Source: Glandiceps talaboti (taxonomy: Eukaryota > Hemichordata > Enteropneusta > Spengelidae). Taken from it: a stretch of 64,000 nucleotides of DNA. This document shows positions 12,609 through 64,000 of this stretch, piece after piece. The notes below the pieces were generated by a model. The model was not told where the DNA came from. It worked only from the letters and a program-made list of their open reading frames with translations, and did not search any database. Where the stretch lies: the NCBI RefSeq assembly GCF_964340395.1, contig NC_135552.1, positions 17,376,694 to 17,440,693 of the forward strand. Reading direction: 5' to 3'. A program made the translations under genes and the position numbers. Every line of letters begins with the position of its first letter. Positions within the stretch are counted from its first letter, which is position 1.

Positions 12609-15600
12609 GATTAGTTAGTAGAAATGATATCAGTGTTTTTCTGATTTCAAATTCATAATGTTGAAATTCTGATATTTGTCTCATCAGAACCACCAACTGA
12701 AGAGCATTTACTGCAAAACACACTGTGGCCTGAAGTACAGAAACTGTATGGACATGGGTATGAGATATTCTGTGTAGCTACACATCCAGATGGCCATCTC
12801 ATTGCATCAGCCTGCAAGGTAAGTCCAGTACGGAAACTGTATCGACATGGGTATGAGATATTCTGTGTAGCCACACATCCAGATGGCCATCTCATTGCAT
12901 CAGCCTGCAAGGTAAGTCCAGTACGGAAACTGTATCAATATGGGTCTGAGATATTCTGTGTAGCCACACATCCAGATGGCCATCTTATTGCATCAGCCTG
13001 CAAGGTAAATACAAAAACTGCATGGGCCTGCACTGTATAGGTATAGGCATAGGCATAGACATGAGTATGAAAACTCTCTGTAACTTCACGTCCAGCCAGC
13101 CATCTTATAGTAGTCTGCAAGGTAAGTATCTTTGTGATAAAGATAGGGTACAAAAAATTAAAAAAACACCTTCTTTTTCTTCATGATAACAATATAACAG
13201 ACAGTAAATTATCTTAGCTATGTTGACAATTGTATATTGATTCTTTGATGTAGGCCTCTAAAGCTGAATATGCAGCCATCATATTATGGGATACAAAAAG
13301 TTGGAGACAGGTGACGTCCCTGATGTCTCACTCATTGACAGTAACACAGTTAGCATTCTCACATAGTGGACAGCATCTACTGGCTGTGTCAAGGGACAGA
13401 ACATGGTCATTATTCAAAGAAAGAGACTCTACTCAATCTGATGCAGGTATTGTCTTATTCATCTCTTCACAAATTACCAAGATTTAGTATCAATTTTGTC
13501 TAATGTCAAGAAAAGTTTTAAGATCATGATCTAAAGGGGAACAGCACTCCAGGAAGTAAAGGCATTTTTGTAAACTTTGGGACTATTTATCTGAAGGTAA
13601 TAAGCACATAGGAGTCATGAATAGTTAACGTTCATCTAATACATATGTATGTCTTCCAACTCCCATGATGCATTGCATGATCACTGCTAAGACAGTAGAT
13701 ATGAAACATGTTTCAATTTGGTGTTCCTTTGCATTTACATGAAATTCATGTGATGTGAAATCATGAAATGACTCCCAAGAACTCATGAAAATGCCTTTAT
13801 TTCCTGGCATGATGTTACTCTTTAAAGCCATGGTTCAGCAATTGATTTCACCATTGACTGATGACCTGAATGTTTCCAGTGATAAAGATAGAATTCAGTT
13901 ATTCACATGACTTGATCTCCTAAAAAGGAAATGATTTGCCATATATGGTCATAGGTATTTGAATATTATGCAAATTACAGAACAGTTTTGATATTTCTCA
14001 CCCCCAACGTTTGAAAAAGTAAGGAGTCATACAGCTTGGATTAAACATCCTTGATAAATCAAGACTGGAACGGTACAGAATGAAAAGTATATCGCAGAGA
14101 GTTTGACTGCTTTGTTTTAATGTACTTAGTGTCTCGATTCATTTTATTTAAATCCAGATCCAGCATACGCAATCATTGCATATACAGACAAGAAAACATC
14201 TGTACACAGTCGTATTATTTGGTCATGTGCTTGGTCACATGATGACAAGTACTTTGCTACTGCATCTAGAGATAAGAAGGTAAGTCTGATGATGTTCACT
14301 TAAAAAGATAACCCTTTTAAAAGATGAAGCCCTGTCCATTTATTTTTCCATCTCCAAATCAGCTTACATGCATGACGTCAGCTATACTACTATTATATGG
14401 AAAATTTCCTGTATGTGCTATTTCTGTACTTGCAATTTAACTCTATATTAGGCACAACCTTAACATAAGATAAATCAGACAATCATGGAAGTCAAATCCA
14501 AAATACCCCTGATGCAAGACATTATATCAGTAAAATATTACGAATATTACGAGTTACGAACATAGACCGTAAAATGGGAAGAGGTAGAAAAGCAAAAGAG
14601 ATAAGTGCAGTGAACACTGAACATATTGTATTTCATACCATTGCTTGAAAGAAATATGCCTAAGAGAGAAGTGATTCCTTTATTTCGGTCAGTAAATATT
14701 TGAAAAAATCTTAATTAATTGATTGATTATGGTATTGCAATTGTACACAGGTTGTTGTCTGGGGTCAAAGGTCAGAAGATGGTGGTAATCCTGCATCATG
14801 TTGCCTTGGTAACTACAAAGCACTGTCATCAGCCATGGATGTAGGTGATGCAGCCACTGCTGTGGACTTTGCTCCTGTCAGGACCAGCGAGGAAAGGTAT
14901 GATTTTAGATGTAATTCACTTTGACAATAGTTCATTTGTGTTTTGGAAACTTGTATAAGACAATGATTTTGTCATTATTATTATTTTCCTTCAGAAGAAA
15001 GAAGAATGTCGTAAGAATTTTGTAGGTAGCAAAGTTTCTGAATTTGAAATAAGTCTTGAATCATTACACTGTGATTTTAATGGTGAGTTTGACATTTCAT
15101 TAACTAACTAGTTTTGTAGAAACGATTCTTTACTGATATATATACTGACTCTTTACAGCTCACACGTACCAGCATTCAACTCCTCAAAATATTTTTATTT
15201 GATCAATATTTTAATCTTTAATTTCAGTTATTTACTTGCTGTTGGCAAAGAATCTGGTTCAATAAGTATTTACAGCTGGAATCCCAGCCAACCAAGTCAA
15301 TGGCATTCGTGTATAAACTTCAATCATATGTATCCTTTTGTTGTGATAATAGACCCTTCTAGTAAACATCGCCCTCTAGCAGTACTGTGTAGAAGTATGT
15401 ATGGAAGTGGATCAAAGATGAATGTCAGTAACTATAGCAACATTTCCTGTGTAGACCTTCAAAACTTATTATTAAAATTTTCTTCAAATAGATGAGTTGA
15501 TTTCTAAAGTTGAGAACATACATCTTACACAAACCCAGTAAGAGAGCCCCCACACTACCTGTTTTGGAAATATCTATTAATCTCAAAAAATGTCTCCACT

Positions 15601-16923
15601 TTATTGCAAGTTTTATATATTTGTTGGTACATATGTTACACTACAAGTGCCAACATCAGACCATTGACGAATGGAACCTGTTACAAACAGGGAAAGTAAA
15701 CAACTGAATTGGATTAATAACACTTGGCACGGCATGTTGGAAGTACAGAGACAGGTATTACATTTCATCATTTGATAAGAACAGTTATATGGCCTCTCTA
15801 CATAACAGTTCACATTGACAAACAAATGAGAAGTTCCCCTGGCATTTCTTGTACACATAAGAGGCCATAAAACTGTTCTTATCAAACCATGAAATGGAAT
15901 ACAATTCTGTGCTGTTCCAACCTGCTGTGTCAGGTGCTATTATCCAATTCATTTGTTTACTCTCCTTATTTGTAACAGGTTCCGGTCATCAACGATCTGA
16001 TGTCTGGTCTGATGTCGATAGTTGTACCATGTTTCTTCCAATATTTCTGGAGGTGAACTAAAACTAGAATTCATGTAGTGTAAAGTGCAATGACTGGCCT
16101 TGAATCAGTAGCCACAACAAAGCTAACACCAGATAACAAGTACAATAAAAAGTAATAATGTATGTGTCAAAGTGTTTAGTAAAGCCATTCACAGGTATCT
16201 AATGTTTTGATTTATGTGTCTGTGGGTATTTCATCTCAGTCCATAGCTATTTGAATCCTTAAACTATGTTTGCTGTTTGTAAATATCACATCATAGACAT
16301 ATACATGCCTTTTACTGTAAAATGTTACTAGCACATTATTAGCAGCTGTTGGCTGAAATGTAGCAAACAAAGACAGGCACAAATTTTGAAGAGAGGCCAA
16401 AAATAGAATTCATGTCCTGCCACGGTTGCCAGTAAATTTTACTTTGTTTAGTCATTTTTACAGATGTCATCTTTTCAGATCAAATAATGCACATAAAAGT
16501 GAGTATTCTATGTATCTCGAATTATCAGTGATTATCAGTGCGTGCATGCATGCATGTATGTATGTATGTATATATGTATAGAAGTTTTGTTCTTGATTTT
16601 GAGTAAAAAGTAAAAACATACCAAAAATGCAAATACAAAAACTTGATAATGTGGCTAAAAAATGATTTTATGTGCGTGATTCTGAGGATAAATGTCTTGC
16701 CTAATATAATTGTATAATTAAGTGTACAGAATGATGCACTTTCCTTACATCGTAAATCAGTATTTCACACACATTGACAGTGAAGAGACTTCGATGGCGT
16801 CAATTATGTACAGGGAGGAAAGGAGAAGACAACCCAGAGTCAACAACCAGTCCATTACAGCTTGCCAGCTGTAGTGCAGATCACAGTGTTAGGATATTTA
16901 ATATTGACATTGCAAAACTCTGA
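3650..16923 (+). CDS. ELP2: Elongator complex protein 2 (ELP2), complete, 18 coding exons
   Basis: ELP2 is the double WD40 propeller subunit of Elongator (Elp123), which makes cm5/mcm5-type modifications on wobble U34 of tRNAs. Coding exons: 3650-3775, 4576-4743, 5508-5757, 6073-6204, 6690-6860, 7480-7575, 8151-8251, 8827-8964, 9582-9737, 9950-10051, 10439-10528, 10926-11079, 12688-12818, 13254-13446, 14158-14279, 14751-14896, 15228-15329, 16761-16923. All junctions are GT-AG and phase-consistent: 2541 nt, 846 aa (human 826). WD-type strand ends recur through the exons: NNVIVWKK (exon 2), STVKIWQR (3), DCFIRIWK (5), DKTMILWK (7), GAFHLWQ (8), RDRTWSLFK (14), RDKKVVVWG (15/16), DHSVRIFN (18). 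Long identities to human include [31 protein letters not shown] and SHTL.VKRLRW. The exon 7 donor (GTTGGT) and exon 17 donor (GTATCC) are weak. Exon 13 has duplicated donors (see separate entry). Start chosen from the family N-terminus. Confidence 0.93.
3866..4183. repeat. Inverted microsatellite pair and A/T-rich palindrome in ELP2 intron 1
   Basis: (TG)n at 3866-3884, then (TATG)n at about 3893-3956, a 25-bp spacer, then the complementary (ACAT)n at about 3984-4085. Immediately after lies a near-perfect palindrome (about 4102-4183): AATCAATGTGTGTGATT(A)10 TATGTATGTA against its reverse complement around a short AATTA centre. The remainder of intron 1 (4184-4575) shows nothing recognisable. 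Confidence 0.9.
5799..5921. repeat. (CAGA)n and (CA)n microsatellite in ELP2 intron 3
   Basis: CAGA repeats at about 5799-5840 followed by CA repeats to about 5911, starting only about 40 bp after the exon 3 donor. Open frames across it are repeat artefacts. Confidence 0.95.
7848..7983. repeat. 68-bp tandem duplication in ELP2 intron 6
   Basis: Two units of 68 bp (7848-7915 and 7916-7983) sharing CTATTTTGACCCTCTAGCAT and GTAAAA.GCTATT.CAGGTA. A related single copy (ATCTATTTTGACCCACTAGC...) lies at about 6930-6980 in intron 5, so this is a dispersed repeat that has duplicated locally. Confidence 0.85.
10135..10392. mobile_element. MITE family L, 5'-truncated copy (ELP2 intron 10)
   Basis: It aligns along most of its length with the copy at 13531-13825, for example TTCATCTAATACATATG, AACTCCCATGA.GCA and GAAATTCATGTGATGT, then ATGAAAATGCCTTCATTCTG at its right end. 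The left terminal inverted repeat is missing. Confidence 0.7.
11649..11679. repeat. Poly(G) run in ELP2 intron 12
   Basis: An almost pure run of about 30 G on the plus strand, preceded by GGGGTGTG. Similar G runs occur at about 19063-19075, 22119-22130 and 51853-51874. They are potential quadruplex formers. The proline-rich frame on the minus strand is an artefact. Confidence 0.95.
11972..12104. mobile_element. Foldback element E, a 133-bp near-perfect hairpin in ELP2 intron 12
   Basis: Arms of about 58 bp: ATAACCCCCGCGAAGGCGGG then TATACACTCAAATTTGGTAC on the left, mirrored by GTACCAAAATCTTGTGTATA then CCCGCCTTCGGTGGGGGTTA on the right. The loop is about 14 nt, flanked by ATATAGCAC/GTGCTATAT. 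The terminal CCCCCGC is strikingly GC-rich in this AT-rich intron. No clear target duplication. Confidence 0.85.
12232..12277. repeat. (ACACA)n pentanucleotide microsatellite
   Basis: About nine ACACA/CAACA units in ELP2 intron 12. A (CAA)n run follows at about 12576-12609 in the same intron. Confidence 0.95.
12688..12818 (+). CDS. ELP2: ELP2 coding exon 13
   Basis: Encodes [17 protein letters not shown], then [20 protein letters not shown] and LIASACK, the start of the second WD40 propeller and one of the best conserved parts of ELP2. The acceptor is TCATCAG at 12681-12687 and the first donor is AAG|GTAAGT at 12819. The 3' two-thirds of this exon plus the donor is the unit of the 93-bp tandem repeat that fills the next 200 bp. 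Confidence 0.92.
12735..13130 (+). repeat. 93-bp tandem repeat made of the end of ELP2 exon 13 plus its 5' splice site
   Basis: Units start at 12735, 12828 and 12921, each 93 bp. Each runs from GTAC(A/G)GAAACTGTAT through ATATTCTGTGTAGC and GCATCAGCCTGCAAG to the donor and following intron bases. Donors sit at 12819 (GTAAGT), 12912 (GTAAGT) and 13005 (GTAAAT), exactly 93 bp apart. A fourth unit (about 13014-13121) is decayed and carries an ATAGGC micro-expansion, but still ends TCTGCAAG|GTAAGT at 13122. The frame of the real exon stays open through units 2 and 3 and meets a stop in unit 4. Unit 2 differs from unit 1 at only a few bases. Confidence 0.95.
13531..13825. mobile_element. MITE family L, full copy (ELP2 intron 14)
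   Basis: Terminal inverted repeats: left CTAAAGGGGAACAGCACTCC then AGGAAGTAAAGGCATTTT; right (reverse complement) TTAAAGAGTAACATCATGCC then AGGAAATAAAGGCATTTT. About 295 bp with no coding capacity. TTAA-like ends followed by AGGGG or AGAG recall Kolobok-type elements, but this is only suggestive. A related truncated copy lies at 10135-10392. Confidence 0.75.
15653..16015. mobile_element. Foldback family A, copy 1 (ELP2 intron 17)
   Basis: About 360 bp, almost entirely two inverted arms. Left arm: ACATCAGACC ... GGAACCTGTTACAAACAGGG ... AACTGAATTGGATTAATA ... GATAAGAACAGTTATATGGC. Right arm: GGCCATAAAACTGTTCTTAT ... TATCCAATTCATTTGTTTAC ... TTTGTAACAGGTTCC ... GGTCTGATGT. A second copy of the family lies at 26851-27220. 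Confidence 0.85.
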
Positions 16924-17578
16924 TAGAAAAGGAAGTGACCCCAAATAACGAATTCTGTTCATACATTGTCTGAACTCTCAACTGGCTTCAAGAAAATGGA
17001 GGCACATGAGTGGTGTAACTGTCGATGGGCCAGAGACGTAGCTATCTGGCTTGGCTAGACTGTCAACTTTGTGTCAACACAGACATGCTTACATTTTGTA
17101 AAGATTCAAGGACAAAATGCTGCTGTAGCCATGTCACGGTTTTCACGTCAGTATGATCAGTCACCACGGAGACAAGAAAACAAGTCATCAAAAGTACAGA
17201 TTTTGCAGTAGAGTATTTCTGGAATGAGAGAGACATTTACTGCTCTTTTGCAGCTAGTGATAGGAGTTTTATCCTCCAAAGCACATTCTATTTATGTGGA
17301 CATTTGATACCTAATAATCTAATTGAAAATGTTTAGAGAAAAATGTATACGAAACAAGAATATCAGCCGATGTTGGTTGTAGTCTGTGGACTATCTGGAG
17401 ACTTATAGCTACTAGTACTATTTAGAAATCCCTAGAGATGATAAACTTTGTCGACATGGAAAATATTCATATTTAAGCACAGGAAAGGTGAATCCTTTGG
17501 AAATACAGGAAAGGTGAATCCTTTGGAAACAAAGGAAAGGTGAATTAGAAACTGGTTTTCCTTGAAGGTGTTAGAATA

Positions 17579-17785
17579 CTGTAAACCTTGATATTTTCAC
17601 TACTAAAATGCTTTGCTATTTTACAGTTTTCAACTCATTCTAAAAGACAAATTTTTACTAATTACCAGACAATTGCATAGTGTTCATGTACAAGAAAGCA
17701 TTTTAGTCACTTCGTATTTTTGCATTTTTGTTTTCCAGCAAAATAAGCAATAATAAGTCTTTAGCAAAAATGTCCAGGTTTACAG
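17579..17785. mobile_element. MITE family T (CTGTAAACC termini), copy 1
   Basis: 207 bp with inverted termini CTGTAAACCT...TATTTTCACTA and TTTAGCAAAAATGTCC..GGTTTACAG, flanked by TA on both sides. Internal landmarks shared with two other copies (52697-52914, 62516-62748) are ATTACCAGAC, GTGTTCATGTACAAGA, CATTTTAGTCA, TTTCCAGC and AAATAAGCAA.AATAAG. Confidence 0.85.
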
Positions 17786-18551
17786 TATTTGTAGTCTATC
17801 CATGATAGGTGAGAATAGTCAAAATCCACATACGACTAGAGACTAGGTACTAGGTAAGAATATTCCTGTCAATTCAAGAGAATACTGGACTGGCTGCAAT
17901 CAAAAAACAGTCCTGCAAAACAAGTAACCTGCTTCATGCAAATTTATGTTAATCAAGTCATATAAACTGATACATTGTGTCATAAACATTACACCTTTAC
18001 ATTTCAGGTGTACCCTTGACATGTCAGAAACAGGAATGATTTATAGGAGAGATGAATTCTGACAGTTTGCATATGAGCAACTGAGTAAACTTGTTTGCAC
18101 ATGTGAAAGTATTCAGTATTTACTCAAATACAGTGATTGGTACATGGAGCTTCATTAAATTTAACAACCCAACTTGACCCAGTCTGTCAGCTTTCTATGT
18201 ATGTGTCAAACAAACGTCATTAAAAGTACTGTCAGTGTTCATGTTTCTGCTTGTGTGTTATGTACTGAGTGAATGATATTTTCTTGCAGCGATACACAAT
18301 TTCCATCGAAAAAGTCGTTCTATGTCTCACCTATCATGGTGTTTCCATAGTCGAATTAACAACCATTCCATTCACAGCCTACCTGTACAGGACTATGCTA
18401 TTACACCTTTTCAGCTCTACTAAATATCATTTTGATTTTTTTTTTTTCAATTTTCGCTCAACCTCCAAGCAGAATTCAAAAAAAATGTAGCTGGAATAAT
18501 GTAAAACACTTGCTTGTATGTGGTACACACTTGTAGTGCTTGGGAGTTGTA

Positions 18552-18557
18552 AATAAA
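18552..18557 (+). terminator. Candidate ELP2 poly(A) signal
   Basis: First AATAAA on the plus strand after the ELP2 stop codon. Confidence 0.4.
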
Positions 18558-18575
18558 ATGGAAAACTTGGTAATA

Positions 18576-19499
18576 TATTACTTTGAGGACCAAATCATTC
18601 TGCTTGGAAAGTACCAATATATAGATGAAAAGTAAAGTCTTCTTTTAAAATTTAGATATTGATAGATCCAAAGATATTCATCATCTTGGTTTCATGATAT
18701 ATATAAAGGTTATTTTATCACAAGAAGTCAATTGATTCGAGATGAAATATTGGACTAGGTAACATTTCTTGTTTGTGATTCGAGATGAAATATTGGACTA
18801 GGTAACATTTCCTGCTTGTAATGTATATAATAGAGAGACAGACAGACAGACAGACAGAGAGTTTACCATGTCATCATGTAAATATGAAAAACGTAGTTTG
18901 TTGTGCCCATTTGGTATATGATCTAATATGTGTTACCATAGGAAAAACATGGTGGGAAAAAGTAAAGCAAACTTTGCATATACAAAATCTCACAGTATAT
19001 GCATCTCAAACTATCCCCCAAGGTCATTGATTTTCCTTACATTTCTGATAGTAAACTTTATGGGGGGGGGGGGGGACTGTCACTAAAAAAAATATACCGG
19101 TATATATATATATACTGAGATGATACTGCAAATTTTATCGAGAGCCAACTTCCCATTACGACAACAAAAAAAGTTTATTTCCGCTTTGTGCGTCATTTTC
19201 AGCATTTTTTTATATTTTTATTTTACATACTTATTTGCCAGAAGTCGAAAAGAGAAAAAAAAAATTCATGACATTTAGTGAGGAAAGATACACCGGCAAT
19301 GAAAAGTAAAAAATAATGTTGAACTCCTGGCCGGACCATAAATGTAGTTCCGTATTTAGATCCCTTTTATGTTTAACAAAAGGAAGACGACAGTGATTTC
19401 TATTTCTTAGAAATGCATGCGTCATCCTTGTTGTTTCTTGGGCTGTGTATCCTGAGATTGCTTGTCCGATATGTGCGTACCCATAATGCAACGTAGTAT
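18576..19499. other. ELP2-HECW intergenic region
   Basis: Contains a 43-bp direct duplication (18733-18818, unit TGATTCGAGATGAAATATTG then GACTAGGTAACATTTC), a short (ACAG)n run at about 18836-18858, a G run near 19063 and a short TA run. The right end should hold the HECW promoter, but no TATA or initiator is clear. Confidence 0.6.
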
Positions 19500-19509
19500 A
19501 GTAATTATT

Positions 19510-19586
19510 CAAAATGGCGACGAACCAAAGAGTTCATAAGCAGTAATTTCTCCGTCTGAAGTTTTTACAAAAAGCACGAATATTTG
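19510..19586 (+). other. HECW: HECW non-coding first exon (predicted)
   Basis: AAAATGGCGACG at 19511-19522 is a YY1-like start-proximal motif similar to that at ELP2. The exon would end at TTTG|GTGAGTATG (donor at 19587). It contains a short upstream open frame (19514-19546, ten codons, MATNQRVHKQ) that would precede the main HECW start in the mature mRNA. It is placed by motif and donor only, so exon identity is inference; the left boundary is unknown. Confidence 0.4.
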
Positions 19587-20959
19587 GTGAGTATGATAGA
19601 TGCTGAAATGTGTACTGTTCACATATGATTGTTACAGGTTTTTCCTAATTTTTTATTACACTGGTTTATTTTATTCTCACAAAATATCACTTCCTTCGTA
19701 ATAATTTACATGTACTGCGAGGATAGTGTAACATGGGTTTGACTCGCGTACGCTCACTTCGACTTCGAACCGACCGTGATCAAGAGCGTTTTGATGTAGC
19801 TTCTGATTTCAGTCGCATGAGTACCACGTAGACTAAGCTTACATGTAAGGGCGTTTTATGATAGCACAGCATGTCTTCCTTTATCTTTACTGGCTTTTAA
19901 CGATGATTTGAGATTGATTGCTAACAAAATAATCTTGGATTCTCACTTCTGTGTTGTGATTTCGTCTACTTGTGCTTGCTGTGGACAGTGAATTATCAAT
20001 ACGAACTCTGCAATAGATGAAGTTTACGATGAAGACATTAAAAAAATTTAAAAAAATCATCGGCCTAAAATCATAGACTAGAGTGGTCGCGAGAACGGTT
20101 GGCACGTGTATATGTTTATACAGAGATTAAAGTTCCTTTCGCTGTATTATTGTATAGCGGTACGTAAACTTCAAAACACCTCCAGACCACAGTGTCCAAA
20201 CTCAGGGGGTAGTATAATAGTCATTCGTAATTAGCACATCAATAAGAAAATCACTTGAATGACGATAACAATAGAATAACCATGAAAGATAGATTGGGGC
20301 TGATGAAGGCACAACAATAGAGTTGCAAAACAAACAATTTGAGTACCGCCGCTGAGTACAGGATGTATTTCGTAATGGTGTAGTGATACCGATCATTAGT
20401 CATGGCATAAACCACAAAAAAGGGAAACACCAACGTTCCATGATGTAAGCGAAGGAGAGTGTACATGCTACCTACTTCCGATCAGGATGTAGATATGTAA
20501 CTGCATAGTTATACTCAGCTGTATCGATAAGAGCTACTTGGGTAGGAATATTTTACGTTTATTTTGCCACTTTAGTATAAAGTACACCAGAAGAGCAGTG
20601 ATTTATTGCATGAGAAATGTGTAGTATGATTAGCTACCAGTTATAAATATTAAAATGATTGTTTTAGTACAAGTACAGTGGTGCTGTGAGTAAAATACAA
20701 AAGTCACATTGGAGGGTTAGGAACGCAATTGTAAAAGAAAATGTGAGACTGTTAAAAATGGCTGGAATCTGTGGTGATTTTACACCTGTGGCATAATAAA
20801 TTGACTGTCATGTAGGACACGTGATTGTAAGATTACCTTTCTGTAACAAAGTTGAAGAAATGGAATACTTTAATCAAATGCACATAAATTACATTTGTTT
20901 CAAAGCATGTGTCGAATGATATCGCAGTCCTAAATTAGAAAACTTCCAATTTTTTTCAG
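19587..20959. other. HECW intron 1 (predicted)
   Basis: No repeats, genes or strong motifs recognised apart from ordinary AT-rich sequence. It ends in the polypyrimidine tract TTTTTTTCAG at 20950-20959. Confidence 0.4.
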
Positions 20960-21114
20960 ATACACACATTGGAATAATTTGTTGTGGACATTTTTTCTAT
21001 CATCTCTGTGATCAATATAATGATTTTTGTGTACCAAATTCTGAGAACCTGCACCAGCCAGCCTTTCTCATGATAAGGGAGATAGCAAACAAGCGCCTTG
21101 TTGCAGAACCAAGA

Positions 21115-63821
<42,707 letters not shown>

Positions 63822-64000
63822 GTGAGTCAATCAGTTTATTATATGCAGCAGATGATATCTGCCTTCACTTAACAAGTTGATAACATATTCAGATTTGTGG
63901 TAGGTATGAAAAACACAATATTTGAATAGATGTATTAACAGTAAGATAGATATTTGATGATCTCATCTTTTCATTCAGTCCATTATTTTGTCAAAACTCC

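Larger units (their letters stand above)
16924..18575 (+). other. ELP2 3' UTR (inferred extent)
   Basis: From the stop codon to just past the first same-strand AATAAA (18552-18557). It holds a 26-bp tandem repeat at 17479-17547 (GGAAAGGTGAATCCTTTGGA, 2.7 copies), an inverted-repeat transposon at 17579-17785 and a truncated family G relative at about 18375-18495. The long UTR length is inference. Confidence 0.4.

Noticed and set aside
12653-13153. Minus-strand frames with repeated [19 protein letters not shown]
   Set aside because: Antisense shadow of the triplicated ELP2 exon 13 end.
15330-15493. Continuation of ELP2 exon 17 to the frame's stop at 15493
   Set aside because: Similarity to ELP2 ends at NFNH; splicing at 15329 to the acceptor at 16760 restores the conserved SHTL.VKRLRW in frame, so the remainder is intron.

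Overview
This is a nuclear window from an animal genome. It has spliced genes with GT-AG introns of a few hundred bases up to 37 kb, AATAAA poly(A) signals, abundant AT-rich intron sequence, microsatellites and minisatellites, and many short inverted-repeat transposons. The genes are clear metazoan orthologues: the DHX8 splicing helicase, the Elongator subunit ELP2 and the HECT ligase HECW. Protein similarity to vertebrate HECW and ELP2 is high but diverged, and intron-borne foldback elements and LINE fragments are common. This fits a marine invertebrate (invertebrate deuterostome or lophotrochozoan); I cannot name the species.

Layout: (1) 1-485, minus strand: first coding exon of DHX8/PRP22, running off the left edge. 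(2) 486-2050: promoter flank, a large ACAT/AC/AT microsatellite and a decayed LINE reverse-transcriptase fragment. (3) 2051-2539, plus strand: an intronless GNAT acetyltransferase with a bacterial look. (4) 3650-16923, plus strand: a complete ELP2 gene, resolved here into 18 coding exons (2541 nt, 846 aa plus stop), with every junction phase-consistent. (5) About 19500 to beyond 64000, plus strand: the 5' part of a HECW gene: a non-coding first exon, an N-terminal coding exon, a 37.4-kb intron (21392-58787), then four exons covering the rest of the HECW N-terminal domain and most of the C2 domain. The WW and HECT parts lie to the right of the window.

The giant HECW intron is a repeat landscape: four long minisatellite arrays (about 39, 35-37, 40-43 and 54 bp units), a degenerate AT-rich array, an internally duplicated LINE 3' end, and at least ten foldback/MITE-like families. 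Several families have two or three copies inside this one window. One family (TAGACTGTCGACAGTC termini) has two copies, each with a perfect 9-bp target duplication, pointing to a Mutator-like non-autonomous transposon.

The most unusual observation is that both long genes carry tandem duplications of the end of an exon together with its 5' splice site. In ELP2 exon 13 the unit is exactly 93 bp (31 codons), repeated three times with an open reading frame and three usable donors. Splicing at the downstream donors would add 31 or 62 residues of WD40-like sequence in frame. In HECW exon 2 the unit is about 100 bp and the later copies have decayed.

The three housekeeping-type genes act in separate nuclear or cytoplasmic processes (mRNA release from the spliceosome, tRNA wobble-uridine modification, ubiquitin ligation). 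Nothing suggests a functional cluster.
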